64,000 nucleotides of DNA from Papio anubis (taxonomy: Eukaryota > Chordata > Mammalia > Primates > Cercopithecidae): assembly GCF_008728515.1 (NCBI RefSeq), contig NC_044981.1, forward strand, positions 6,624,538-6,688,537, given 5' to 3'. The notes below the pieces were generated by a model. It made no database searches, had not been told where the DNA came from, and worked only from the letters and a program-made list of their open reading frames with translations. The translations under genes were made by a program, and so were the position numbers. Of the stretch, positions 11,811 to 22,976 are shown piece by piece. Numbering within the stretch: the stretch's first letter is position 1; each line of letters begins with the position of its first letter.

Positions 11811-12336
11811 TATCTTGTATGGAGAACCACCTGTTTCCTTTTACTTTTTTTGTTTTTAATGTGGCTACCAGAAAATTTAAAGTTACATGTATGACTCACA
11901 ATGTATTTCTACTAGAGAGCTCTCGTCTAGAGCGAATGAAGGTACAGCTCCTACCATACGGAGTGTTTTAGCAATGGAAGGAATCCTGTTATTCAGAATG
12001 TGGCAAATGCAGTTCCAATTAATTATCTCTGAGTTTCTTTCCAAGAATAATATTTTATGATCTCTTTCTCTCTCTGCTCTAAGGACTTAACCTAGTGCTT
12101 TCACGTCCAAGGAGAAAAAAGGAGTCATTCCCCCATACAACGTGGAAGACCCAAAGGTTCAGAGGACCCGTCATCTGTGTAGAGTGGATGGGCTCTTCTG
12201 ACTGGGGGGTGTCTCGGCTCCAGAGCTCACCACTGTCCTGTACCTGGGGGAAGAAGCATCCATGCATATACATTAGGCTGATAAAAGTTTGCACCTTCTG
12301 AGGTTCCAAGGGAGGGATGAGATACCATCAGAATCA
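11811..12336. other. Unassigned sequence
   Basis: No gene or clear repeat recognised. Short overlapping frames only. Confidence 0.4.
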
Positions 12337-12346
12337 AGTCCCTTGG

Positions 12347-12646
12347 GCTGGGCACAGTGGCTCAGGCCTGCAATCTCAGCCCCTTTGGGAGGCCGAGGCA
12401 GGGATCACCTGAGGCCAGGAGTTCGAGATCCAGCCTGGCCAACATGGTGAAAACCCATCTTTACTAAAAATACAAGAACTAGCTGGGTGTGGTGGGTGGG
12501 CACCTATAATCCCAGCTACTTGGGAGGGTGAGGCAGGAAAATCACTTGATCCGGGAGGCAGAGGTTGCAGTGAGCCAAGATCACACCACTGCACTCCAGC
12601 CTGGATGACAAGAGCGAAACTCCGTCTCAAACAAAAAGAAAGATCT
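12347..12646 (+). mobile_element. AluS-like, full length
   Basis: Forward Alu from 'gctgggcacagtggctca' to 'ccgtctcaaa'. It is flanked by agtcccttgg at 12337-12346 and 12647-12656. Confidence 0.93.
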
Positions 12647-13082
12647 AGTCCCTTGGTCTTAGGGGCAGAGACTACAAGTTTATCCCGCTTAGATAAATGC
12701 ATTTCTTGATGCTACAAGCCATCCTACCCACAGAGGCTGCTTCTAACAGTTTCCTGGGAGTCTCCTGCTACATTTAGTAGAAGAAAGCTGTCATCGTTTT
12801 CCACCATTGAACAGTTACAAGACTGGGGTAGGCTCCAAAGTTACTTTTCATACGTTTTCTTATTTCCTCTGAGGAAACAGCATCACCAGCCCAGATTTCC
12901 TTCCTTTTATCTTATTTAGAATCTCACAGAGGCATGACCCACCATTGGGATTGACCTTGGCATTTACAGAAGACCCACAAATGCTGTGGCCTAGAACTTC
13001 ATTTCAAAGGTAAAAAGAAGAAAAAGAAGAAATTTTGTGGAAAAAGCAAGAACTATCATGATGTCTGTCACTTTTTCTTTCT

Positions 13083-13380
13083 TTTTTCTTTCTTTTTTTT
13101 TTTTTTGAGACAGAGTTTTGCTCTATAAGGCTGAAGTACAATGGCACGGTCTCTGCTCACTGCAACCTCTGCCTCCCAGGCTCAAGCGATTCTCCTGCCT
13201 CAGCCTCCCAAGTAGCTGGACTATAGGTGCACCACCACACCTGGCTAATTTTTTGTATTTTTAGTAGAGACGGAGTTTCACCATGTTGACCAGGCTAGTC
13301 TCGAACTCCTGACCTCAGGTGATCCCTCGGCCTTGGACTCCCAAAGTGCTGGGATTACAGGTATGAGCCACCACGCCTGG
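13083..13380 (-). mobile_element. Alu (AluS/J-like)
   Basis: Reverse Alu flanked by the 18-base duplication ctgtcactttttctttct at 13065-13082 and 13381-13398. The left end has lost a few bases around 'gctctataaggctg', where 'cgcccagg' is expected. Confidence 0.94.
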
Positions 13381-13651
13381 CTGTCACTTTTTCTTTCTAA
13401 GAGGAATACATTTATAGCAGGCCAGCCCTTGCAATAGCTGTTAATATGGCTTGAAAAGAAAATGAGGACAATATTTTAATGCCAGATAAAAAAGTAGAAA
13501 CCAGGCAAAACTATGATCTGGTCACCTATATGAAAAGATAATGCAAAGAGTAATACTAGGTAGAATATATTTGAATGCATTGGAGGAAAATGCTCTGTAA
13601 AAATAGACTTTATAGTTTACGTATAAAATATAGCTTATAGAAATGTTCTTT

Positions 13652-13948
13652 GCTGGCCGGGTGCAGTGGCTCATGCCTGTATTCCCAGCACTTTGGGATG
13701 GACCAGCTTGGGCAACATGATGAAACCCTGTCTCCACTAAAAACACAAAAAATTAGCCCGGTGTGGAGGTGGGCTCCTGTAATCCCAGCTACTCAGGAGG
13801 CTGAGACAGGAGAATCACTTGAACTTGGGAGGCAAAGGTTGCAGTGAATCAAGATTGTGCCACTGCACTCCTGCCTGGGAGACAGAGTGAGACTCTGTCT
13901 CAAAAAAAAAAAAAAAAAAGAGAGAAAGAAAGAAAAGAAAAGAAACAT
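13652..13948 (+). mobile_element. Alu with internal deletion
   Basis: Forward Alu beginning 'ggccgggtgcagtggc'. Soon after 'cactttggga' it jumps to 'ccagcttgggcaacatg', so about 45 bases of the left monomer are missing. It ends in an A-rich tail with GAAA units to about 13948. Confidence 0.9.
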
Positions 13949-14052
13949 TCTGCTATCTAGATTCATATAAATACCGGGGACTTGATATCTTGGAAATAAT
14001 AGTGACTCATGCCTTGATAAATCCTTTTATACCCTAAATTTTTGACCCTGTA

Positions 14053-14126
14053 GTAGAATCATCTAATTTCCCTGTAAAAGAACCATCGAATTTCCCCATA
14101 ATAGAATCATCTAATCTCCCTAATGT
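14053..14126. repeat. Three imperfect copies of a ~25-base unit
   Basis: The unit reads roughly 'agaatcatctaatttccc' plus a variable end, and appears at about 14056, 14081 and 14102. The three copies differ at several bases, so the array is old. Confidence 0.75.
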
Positions 14127-14500
14127 CAGTGTCCTCATCTGAAGAATTAAAGATATAATTTGCCCTACAAGATTTGGGGGATTTTTGTAAGAACCTATTG
14201 AAATAATAGATGTATGAACATTCTAAAAAGTTAGAAGTAAAATAAAAATTATTTTATAAGAGGAATATGGTTCATTATACTAGATTTCCTATCACAGTGA
14301 CTGAGAAAACACTGATATTCATGGGAAGAAATGAGAACCTGTACCAGCACTGTTGAAGACTGAAACAATATGGGATTTCCATCCATCCCACCAATTTACT
14401 TGGATCATCTTTTTAGGAGGCTTACAGGGAAGTTGTGGTGTTCTGTGCATCATATAGTTTATATTTAATATACAGAAACTTTTCTTTAAGGAACCCGAGG

Positions 14501-14797
14501 CTGGGCGCGGTGAGTCACACCTGAAATCTTAGGACTTTTGGGAGGCCAGCGCAGGCAGATTGCTTGTCCAGGAGTTTGAGACCAGCCTGGGCAACAGAGC
14601 AAAACCTCATCTCTACAAAAAATACAAAAATTAGCCAGATATGGCGTGGTATGCGCCTGTAGTCGCGGCTACTAGGGAGGCTAAGGCGGGAGAACCACCT
14701 GAGCTCAGGGAGGTTGAGGCTGTAGTGAGCTGTGATCGCACCACTGCGCTCCAGCCTGTGTGACAGAGTGAGACCCTCTTTCTAAAAAATAAAGTAA
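14501..14797 (+). mobile_element. AluJ-like
   Basis: A diverged forward Alu with 'gaggctgtagtgagctgtgatcgc' type right-monomer text (diagnostic phrase shortened: 'gctgtagtgagctgtgatc'). Divergence and variants suggest the old AluJ class. Confidence 0.88.
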
Positions 14798-15189
14798 AGC
14801 AATCTGAGTGAGGGTGGGAGAGAGTTAACCAAAGAAAACTGAAAATAATACTAGAACCTTCACTATTACGGGCAGAAAGTTTCCTGCAAGCAGCAGCCAA
14901 GTTCCCAGAAAGGAAAAAAGTGTGTGTCTGTGTGTGTGTGTTTAGCTTCATAATCACAAAACACTTAGGTACTATGTTTTTTTCCTCCAATCTTCCTTCT
15001 TTCCAAAAAAAAGAAAAAAGAAAGAAAGAAAGAAAGAAAAAGAATATGAATGCAAGGAGCAGAGGTCTCAGAAATCTTCAGGCAGTCCTGCCTAAATTGC
15101 TAAAGCAAGGAGTAGCTGAGGGCCTTGCAGCCCATTCCTCTAGTACCTATGGCGTCTGGGGCCTGCAGCAGGTGTGGCGGTGACGCGGG
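14798..15189. repeat. Short TG and AAAG simple repeats in unassigned DNA
   Basis: A (TG)n run lies at about 14919-14941 and an A/G-rich run with AAAG units at about 15005-15043. The rest is unassigned. Confidence 0.6.
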
Positions 15190-15536
15190 TTATTTGTTTT
15201 CCAGGGTCAGGTTGGCACATTTCTAGCCCAGGGCTCTGGGTAAATGTTTAGATTTCATTTTCTGTCTGGTGTTCAACTCCTGGGCGTCAAAGGCAGGCCC
15301 CTGCATGCTGCTGCCCTCCTACGTCCTTTGTCTCCTCCCAGGGGCTGGTGGGAATTCAAGAGGTGAGAGGAAAAGGGAGGGGAGGGAGTGGACGCTTTGC
15401 TGCGGTTCCAGCTCTCCCCAAGAGCCGCTTTCAAGGCACAGCATCCTCCTCTCCCTCGCCCTCTCTAGGGAGGGCTTGCAGCGCCCCAGTACTGGGAATG
15501 GGGCTTGTTTACACAGCTCATTATTCGCTCTTTGCA

Positions 15537-15550
15537 GTTGCTATAGCAAC
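15537..15550. promoter_or_regulatory. Palindromic X-box (RFX-type site)
   Basis: GTTGCTATAGCAAC is a perfect 14-base palindrome of two GTTGC/GCAAC half-sites with a 4-base centre. It fits the X-box consensus bound by RFX transcription factors. The palindrome is seen directly; binding is inference. Confidence 0.55.
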
Positions 15551-15563
15551 CACCAGGGGTCAG
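15550..15563 (+). promoter_or_regulatory. CTCF-like core
   Basis: CCACCAGGGGTCAG begins at the last base of the X-box. It matches the first part of the CTCF core (CCACCAGGGGGC) but departs at the last positions, so it is a moderate match only. Confidence 0.35.
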
Positions 15564-17699
15564 TTTATAGAAGGAGAGGAAGTTCACTTTTGGGGAGTTA
15601 GCCTTCCAGCTCCTGTGCAAAGCGCAGCTGAAAACAAAAGCCCCAGACACCCATGGAGGAAACACATTGAAAAGCTTCCTATGAACGTAAGCATCCTTTA
15701 GGGCAAAAAACCACTCAGAGACGCCACGTTTCTCCCTTGCTGAGAGTCTCCAGAACAGCTGACGGCAGAATGAAGGTCTTACCACCGCACCGGGCAGGCT
15801 TTCCTCTCCCCCCATCCTCTCACCGCTTTGCCGTCTTGGTAGTTAAGATAACAAGGACAGCTAAGTTCATTTAAAGTGATAAGTTTCATTAATATTACGT
15901 ATTAACGGAGGACCAGAAAGATCTCTGTGAACTGGTACGATTCCCATCTTCCTCCTGAAGGGAGAGGCAGCACCCCATCAGAGCAGCGCACCCATCTCAA
16001 GATCCACACCCAGTAGAGAGGAGCGGACCCCCAGGACGCCTGGCCAGTGAAGAGTGGCCAGCACTAACCCGCTTAGCTAACCCGATTCAGCAAACAAATA
16101 ATACAGATGCCCAGTTAAATCTGACCTGCAGAAAAACAAGGAATTTTTGTGTAAGTCTTCCATGTAGCATCTGGACCATATATACAGTAAGTCTATAGAA
16201 CCTAACATAAGCCAGTCCTTGCCCTCCTCCTCACTGGCCACCATCACCTCCAAAAGAGTTTAGTAGATAAGTTCTCTTTTATAAGCAAATAAAGTGCCAG
16301 CTTACTGTTCAGGATGATCTAGGCCTTGGACTATCAGGCTGATCATGAAAAAAATGAAAGGGAGTGATTTACATATATGCAAATCATAAACCAGAGGCTA
16401 GGCTAGCCACAGACAGCCACTCATCTTCCCTCAGATCTAAACACCAGCATGAGTTACTTGATTGGTAAATGCAATAGAACTCATTTTGTGAATTATCTAA
16501 AATCCATAAAGGGTAATGATTTCTATTTGTTTGAAAGGAAAAACATTTTTACTGTGTATGTGTTTAAAGGAATAGACCAAATTTGTTTCTGAGCGCTACA
16601 CATGTACAGGGGAGAAAGTGATATTTGCATTTATCAAAGTCACACTCTTCCTAGCATTTCTTTTGCTAAGGTTTTACCGCTTCTTCATCAAGAAGGCTGG
16701 CTCCGTGAAAGTTTTACTGAATTTTGTAGAAATTCTGGAAAACCTAGACCATTAGTTGTAATGCTGTGCTGACCCTAAATCCACGAACCCAAAACTTAAG
16801 GCAAAAAAAAAAAAAAAATTAAGAAGCATAAACTTTTATGAAAACAAAGCAAATAGCAGCTGTAATATGTTCCATCAGGTCCCCACCAACTCAGACTGCA
16901 GACTCCCACAGCTCTGATCCAAAACAGGGAATTAAAAGAAAACTGTCAAGCTAAACATTATCAACAATAAAAATATTCTCACCTGTTGCTAACTCTAAAA
17001 ATCTCAATATAGATTTCACAGAGAAAAAAAAAGTGTTATTTTTAGAAGCTGATCCTTCTAAAGCCCAGAACAGTGAGTTCTAATTTTGTCTCTTCAATGT
17101 CTGATTGTGACCTCCGTGGAAGTCTGTGGACAGTTCTGACTTGGTCTCCCTGTGGGCAAAATGCAGATACTGAATTATACGTGTTCTTTGCCTAATCAAG
17201 AGTGTATAATAAGAATGTCTATATCTATACTCTGAGCTCTTCAGACAAAAGGCAGGAAGTAGAAATGTGATTATTTGTGCTGTTCACTTTTTAAACAAGC
17301 AACTTGATTTAGAAGTTGGAATCAGTTTAGTTGTTTGGTTTGGTTTGATTTAAAGCACTTTGAAATAACTTCATTTTGGAAACCCTATTTTCATTTATTT
17401 AAACCAATAGTCCTCTGCTTTTTTTCTTAATCATTTGTTAATAAACCCTACATTTGAAGCTCAAGCATTCAGACAGTGTGTCTTTAACACCATTCAACAG
17501 CTGTTAAATGGGATAATCACCTGTTTATCCTCATGTCACTAATTCAAATGCTAATTGCACTGTAGGTTTGGTTTAGTCCCTCACTGGAGCCAGACCAGGT
17601 GTGCAGCACTCTGGAAGCATGCTGCGGTGTCATGGAACTCCAGTGATTGATTATATTTTCAGTGGCACAGATAAAACAGGGCAACACACATGCACACAC

Positions 17700-17975
17700 G
17701 CTCACACACATGCACCCTTGCACAAAAATGAATGAACATGTTGCCCGTAACTGTGAAAATTAGAAATGACCTAAATGTCAGATCACAGGGAAATAAACCA
17801 AAGGAAACAACCATGGCATGTAGTATTATGCAATCATTAAAAGAATGTTTATGCATATGGTTAAATAACATGTAAAAAATAGCTATGTTGAGTGAAAAAG
17901 GTAGTATGTAAAACTATTGTATGTAAACAATATGGAAAAATATTTTGCACAGAAAAAGACCAAAAATACGATATG
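17700..17975 (+). repeat. Old L1/HAL1 3' fragment
   Basis: The phrases 'ggcatgtagtattatgcaatc', 'attaaaagaatg' and 'tgagtgaaaaaggtagt' match the ancient L1M/HAL1 3' region. A short CA-rich stretch precedes it at 17688-17720. Confidence 0.6.
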
Positions 17976-18629
17976 CTGGAAACTAAAATAAATCCATTTT
18001 TAGAGTACTGATTAAAAGCAAGGACAATCCTAGGAGCCTGGGATACATGAGAAGTTCCTGCTTTTTACATTCTGGAAGAGAAAGACAAAATGCAGGTACA
18101 GAACTCATCAACAAGAGATATTTGTAGAGTGATGATCTTAAGAAGAAACTTTACAAAGAGCTATGGGGCAAAGGGTCTGCTTTAGTTTGGGTGCTGAGGG
18201 AAGAACTCTCACAGGAAATGCAAACAATGAGAAGCCCCAAGATAGGAGTGGGCTTGGCATGGTAGAGGAATGGGCACAGGTTGGAGTGCAGTGAGCTGGC
18301 AGAGTGTGGTAGAAGGTGTGTTTGGAGAGGCCCCGGGCAGAAGCAAGGGACAGGTGCAAGGGTGGAGGGAGAGACCAGAGTACCCCGCTGGGACCAGGTG
18401 TGCGAGATGGAGCATGGGCTAGGGTGGCAACCGTGGAGATGGATTCAGGACATTTTTTGAGGGTGAACTGGCAAGAATTGCTGATGAACCAGATTTGGGG
18501 TGGAGGAGAGTTGCGAATACTGAATCAAAAGAGAAGAATCTCATAGGACTCCTAGATTTTTGGCCTCAACAACTGAATCTATTGTAGTTCCACTCATCAA
18601 GCTGAATAGGACTCGTGTAGGAACAGGTT
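17976..18629. other. Unassigned sequence
   Basis: No gene recognised. Part of this resembles old dispersed-repeat text, but I cannot name a family. Confidence 0.35.
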
Positions 18630-18640
18630 TGTGGTGGAAA

Positions 18641-18899
18641 TTTTTTTTATTATACTTTAAGTTCTAGGGTACATGTGCACAATGTGCAGGTTTGTTACAG
18701 AAGTATACATGTGCCATGTTGGTGTGCTACACCCATCAACTCATCATTTACATTAGGTATTTCTCCTAACGCTATCCCTCCCCCAGTCCCGCCCCCGCCA
18801 CCCCCCCGCCCCAAACAGGCCCCAGTGTGTGATGTTCCCTGCCCTGTGTCCGTGTGTTCTCATTGTTCAATTCCCACCTATGAGCGAGAACATGCGGTG
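18641..18899 (-). mobile_element. 5'-truncated L1PA/L1PB-type insertion
   Basis: Reversed primate L1 3' end of about 259 bases, with poly-T, 'attatactttaagttctagg', a C-rich tract at 18778-18816, and 'ctatgagcgagaacatgcgg'. It is flanked by an 11-base duplication, tgtggtggaaa, at 18630-18640 and 18900-18910. The C-rich tract is the reverse of the L1 3' UTR guanine tract, which can form a G-quadruplex. Confidence 0.93.
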
Positions 18900-19176
18900 T
18901 GTGGTGGAAAATTAAGAGTTCTGTTTAGGCCATTTTATGTTTGAAATGCCTGTTAGATATCCCAGTGAGGATGTCAAGCAAGGAGTCAAGAGGCTCTGAA
19001 GTCTGCCTATCAGGGAAGCATCAGGGCTGGAAATATTTTGGAAGTTATTTGCATGTTGATGGCTTTTAAAGCAAGGGATAGTGTGGAACAACATAGAGAG
19101 ACCACATAGGGAAGAAAGGCATCCCACAACGGAACTAGAGACTGGGCTCAGGAGAAAGAGCCAGTAAAGAAATGAC

Positions 19177-19464
19177 AGCAGACACAGTGGCTCACACCTG
19201 TAATCCCAGTGCTTTGGGAGGCTGAGGCATGAGGATCACTAGAGACCGGGAGTTGAAGACCACCCTGGGCAACATAGCAAGATCCTGTCTCTACACAACA
19301 TTTTTTTTAATTAGCACGACATGATGGTATGTGCCTGGAATTCTAGCTACTTGAGAGGCTAAAGTGGGAGAATCATTTGAGCCCAGATGGTTGAGACTGC
19401 AGTGAGCCAAGATCACACCACTGAACTCCAACCTGGATAACAGAGTGAAAATCTCTCTCTAAAA
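19177..19464 (+). mobile_element. AluJ-like
   Basis: Diverged forward Alu, from 'acacagtggctcacacctg' to 'aaatctctctctaaaag'. It runs into a purine-rich microsatellite that probably grew from its A-tail. Confidence 0.9.
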
Positions 19465-19675
19465 GAAAAAAGAGAAAGATAAAGAGAGAGAAAAAGGAAG
19501 GGAGAGAGAGAGGGAGGGTGGAAAGGAGGGAAGGAGAGAGGGAGGGAGGGAGCGAGGGAGGGTGGAAAGGAGGGAAGGAGAGAGGGAGGGAGGGAGGGAG
19601 CGAGGGAGGACGGAAGGAAGGAAGGAAGGAAGGAGGGAGGGAGGGAGGGAAGGGAAGGGAAGGGAGATAATGAGT
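19465..19675 (+). repeat. Polypurine (GGGA)n/(GGAA)n/(GAGA)n tract
   Basis: About 210 bases of almost pure purine directly after the Alu. Within it a ~57-base segment centred on 'gggtggaaaggagggaagg' occurs twice (about 19515 and 19559), so the tract shows a short tandem duplication as well as slippage. Confidence 0.93.
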
Positions 19676-19792
19676 TAGAAGGAAAGCTAGGGCAGTATGG
19701 CATGCCAAAACCAAGAGAAAAAAATTTTAAGACAAAAGAAAATAGCAGTGGTATAAATGCTGCTGAAAGTTTGAGAAATAGTGAGAAGTTAC

Positions 19793-20129
19793 TATGGTTT
19801 GTTTATTTGTCCCCTCCAAATCTCATGCTGAAACTTATCCCCAGTGTTGGAGGTGGGGCCTAGTGGGAAGTGTTTGGGTCTTGATGTGAACCCCTCATTA
19901 ATTCCCCCCTTGGGGTGAAGGAGTTCTCACTCTATTTGTTCCGGAGAGAGCTGGCTGTTGGAAAGAGCCTGGCACCTCCCCTCTCTTGCTTCCTCATGTG
20001 CCATGTGATCTCTGCACATTCCCCTCCCATTCCCCTTCCACCATGAGTGGAAGAAGGCTGATGCCCACAGCTGATGCCCAATCTTGAACTTTTCCAGCTC
20101 TTAGAATTGTGAGCCAAATAAACCTTCTT

Positions 20130-20162
<33 letters not shown>

Positions 20163-20519
20163 AGGCGGAGTCTCACTGTGTCTCCCAGGCTGGAGTGCAG
20201 TGGCGCGATCTCGGCTCACTGCAAGCTCCGCCCCCCGGGTTCACGCCATTCTCCCGCCTCAGCCTCCCAAGTAGCTGGGACTACAGGCGCCCGCTACCGC
20301 GCCCGGCTAGTTTTTTTTTTTTTTGTATTTTTAGTAGAGACGGGGTTTCACCATGTTAGCCAGGATGGTCTCGATCTCCTGACCTTGTGATCCACCCGCC
20401 TCGGCCTCCCAAAGTGCTGGGATTACAGGCTTGAGCCACCGCGCCCGGCCACCTTCTTTCTTTATAAATTACTCAGCCTCATGTATTCCTTTATAGTAAC
20501 ACAAAACAGACTAAGGCAG
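19793..20519 (+). repeat. MST/MLT1-type MaLR LTR, split by an Alu
   Basis: Phrases such as 'atggtttgtttatttgtcccc', 'gttggaggtggggcc', 'gagccaaataaacc' and 'ttataaattactcag' match the MaLR LTR plan, including the AATAAA signal near 20117. A young Alu separates about 19793-20134 from 20451-20519. Confidence 0.85.
20135..20450 (-). mobile_element. Young AluY, AluYRa-like
   Basis: Reverse AluY with low divergence, a long poly-T head, 'ggctagtttttt' linker and 'acaggcttgagccaccgcg'. These variants point to the Old World monkey AluYRa group. It is flanked by accttctttcttt at 20122-20134 and 20451-20463. Confidence 0.93.
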
Positions 20520-20935
20520 AAGCTTCCTCTGGTTTTGGCAACACGATGACCCTTACCAGATCAGGTTCAGTGGAGTGGTAAGAGTGAGAAGAATGGGAGG
20601 GGAGGCAGTGGGTTCAGTGACCACAGATGACACACATGAATGACCCTTGGAGCAGATCAGAGAAATAGGCCAGAGCTAGAGCTGTGCCAGCTGGGTCAAG
20701 GGAGGATTATTTTAGGGAATGATTTCAGAGCACACTTGAATATTGGTAAGAATGATCTAGTAGAAAGGATAAAAGAGATAGTGGAGGAAAGAGAGAAAAA
20801 GAAGAGAGAGAGATTACTGAAAAGCAAGCAGGATGGAATCCAGAGAAGGTAGGATTTGACCTTGATAGAAGCAAGGAAATTTCATCCATCATAACAGAAG
20901 ACCAGAAAGAACTGGCATAGATGTGGGTAGACCAG
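20520..20935. repeat. Ancient dispersed repeat, not named
   Basis: Text such as 'gatggaatccagag', 'tttcatccatcataacag' and 'agatgtgggtaga' resembles an old dispersed mammalian repeat that I cannot name. A 70-codon charged frame at 20640-20852 is not supported as a gene. Confidence 0.4.
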
Positions 20936-21117
20936 GAGATCTGGAGGGAACTAGGGAAGGGGGTTCCTTCTGATTGTTTCCGTTTTCTTGATGCATCCTA
21001 AAACAACATTGACATGGTTTGTGTCTGTGCCCCTACCAAATCTCATGTTGAGTTCCAGTTCCCAATGTTGGAGGTGGGGCCTGGTGGGAGGTGTTTGGGT
21101 GATGTGGGCAGATCCCT
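20936..21117 (+). repeat. Inverted duplication, left arm
   Basis: This arm contains the end of the ancient repeat plus the first ~100 bases of an MST LTR. Its reverse complement recurs at 22977-23168 at about 90% identity by eye over the core. Homology crosses the LTR start into 'ttttcttgatgcatcctaaa', so the two arms are copies of one event. Confidence 0.8.
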
Positions 21118-21295
21118 CATGGCATGGTGCTGTCCTCACAATAGTGAATGAGTCCTCACAAGATTTGGTTGTTGTAAAGTGTGACACCTCCCACCCCAAC
21201 TCTCTCTCTTGCTCTGGCTCCTGCCGTGTGAGACACCTGCTCCCCTTCACCTTCCGCCATGATTGGAGGCTTCCTGAGGCCCTTAGCAGGAGCCA
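21012..21295 (+). repeat. MST-type MaLR LTR
   Basis: Starts 'tgacatggtttgtgtctgtg', followed by 'ttggaggtggggcctggtgg' and 'cttccgccatgattgg', as in MST LTRs. The 3' end is truncated before the AATAAA region and runs into a hAT element. Confidence 0.85.
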
Positions 21296-21760
21296 AGCCA
21301 AGGACCAAGCACAGTTGTGTTCCAATAAAACTTTATTTATAGGCTGGGCACGGTGGCTCACGCCTGTAATCCCAGCACTTTGGGAGCCCGAGGCAGGCGG
21401 ATCACGAGGTCAGGAGTTCAAGACCAGCCTGGTCAGTATGGTGAAACCCTGTCTCTACTAAAAATACAAAAAATTAGCCGGCATGCTTGAACCTGGCAGG
21501 CAGAGTTTGCAGTGAGCCAAGATTGCACCACTGTACTCCAGCCTGGGAGACACAGCAAGACTCCATCTAAAAAATAAAAATAAAAAACTTTATTTATAAA
21601 CACTAAAATTCAAATTTCAGATGATTTCTATCTTCATAAAATATTCTTCTTTTGATTTTTTTCCAACCATTTAAAAGTAGGAAAACTCTTCTTAGTTCAT
21701 GGGCCTCATACACACAGGTGGCCCACAGGCCGTCATTTGCTGACCTTTGTGTTAGAGGAA
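21296..21760 (+). repeat. hAT-Charlie non-autonomous element (MER58/MER20-like)
   Basis: The phrases 'tgtgttccaataaaacttta', 'attcttcttttgattttttt', 'ttagttcatgggcc' and 'tttgctgacctt' match the 3' half of hAT-Charlie MITEs whose terminal repeat reads as 'tttgccgacccctg'. An Alu splits it. Confidence 0.75.
21342..21583 (+). mobile_element. Alu with right-monomer deletion
   Basis: Forward Alu, flanked by the 15-base duplication aaaactttatttata at 21327-21341 and 21584-21598. About 60 bases are missing between 'aattagccggc' and 'atgcttgaacctgg'. The duplication made of hAT sequence dates the Alu after that element. Confidence 0.94.
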
Positions 21761-22540
21761 AACGTGCGGTTCTTTTTCATGACAGACTAGGAAGTGAGTG
21801 AAGGCCTGGGCCCGGGCACACCTCTCTTGGACAGCGTGAGGTGGTGTGGCCATGCAGGTGCAGGGTCTTCTGAGCCGTGTCAGAAACAGTTAGGGCTTCT
21901 TATCTCCTGCTAGCAGAGATTTATGTCTTATTTCAACTTGTATTTTCCGACTTTTCTTTCAAAATCCTGTATTAATTCTGGCATTTAAAGGTTCTGCATA
22001 TCTTGCAGCAGAGAGAAACAATTAGTCCTGTACAAGTGACCATGTGCACCTCCAGTGCTGACTCAGGAGCTGGCAAGAACCCAAGCCTCGCTGAGGTCTG
22101 AGTGCCAGCGTTGCAACCTTAGCTATCTTCAGGTTGTGAAGTTCATTCCAGTCGTACTGAAATTTCAAGACAGTTAATCTATAGCTATTTTAGATTAGGC
22201 ATATTTTACTAATTGAATTGAGAATACCAACATCATAAATTGTTTTTAACATTCTAATTTACTCTCAGATTTTTTTAAAACTACTAAATTATTTTTAAAT
22301 CGTGTGTATCTTCATGTGTAAGAGAGAATAGGAAAACAGTTTTAAATAAATGAATAGAACCAAAAACTAGAGAAAATTCAGACAGAGAAATTATATGGAG
22401 AATATAATTTCCTGTTAAGAACAAAGGAGGTGATAACAAAGGTAATTTAATTATAAGACCAAGATGAATTTAACATAATGTTCAAATGTTCATTGATGAC
22501 TCATTCCAAGAATTTTAAAATTTAAAATAAATAAATTAAA
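21761..22540. other. Unassigned AT-rich sequence
   Basis: No gene or named repeat is seen. Frames are short. Confidence 0.4.
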
Positions 22541-22848
22541 TGTTTTTTTGTCCGGGGGATGGAGTCTCACTCTCTTTTCCAGGCTGGAGTGCAGTGGCAC
22601 AATCTTGGCTCACTGCAACCTCCGCCTCCCAGGTTCAAGCAATTCTCCTGCCTCAGCCTCCCAAGTAGCTGGAATTACAGGCACACACCAACCACCACAC
22701 CCACCTAATTTTTGTATTTTTAAAGTAGATACGGAGTTTCACCATGTTAACCAGGCTGGTCTTGAACTCCTGACCTCAAGTGACCCACCCGCCTTGGCCT
22801 CCCAAAGTGCTGGGTTTGCAGGCATGAGCCATCATGCCCAGACAATAA
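22541..22848 (-). mobile_element. AluS-like
   Basis: Reverse Alu with both monomers. It is flanked by similar A/T-rich words: ataaattaaa on the left and ataaattaat on the right. Confidence 0.9.
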
Positions 22849-22902
22849 ATTAATTTTTTTAACCAATGTAAACTCTCTAATTTTTAAAAATATAGAATAC
22901 TG

Positions 22903-22934
22903 TTGTTTTGTTTTGTTTTGTTTTGTTTTGTTTT
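22903..22934. repeat. (TTTTG)n microsatellite
   Basis: Six TTTTG units in a row. Confidence 0.93.
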
Positions 22935-22976
22935 CAGGCACATGTCCATGTTTTACTTTCCAGATCTGCCCCCCTA

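Larger units (their letters stand above)
15190..17640. other. Repeat-poor single-copy block
   Basis: About 2.45 kb in which I recognise no Alu, L1, L2 or MIR. The left part is GC-richer with a possible insulator or enhancer site (listed separately). The right part, about 17280-17600, is AT-rich with several TAAT cores. No exon with good splice sites and a long frame was found. It is a reasonable place to look for a conserved non-coding element. Confidence 0.4.
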
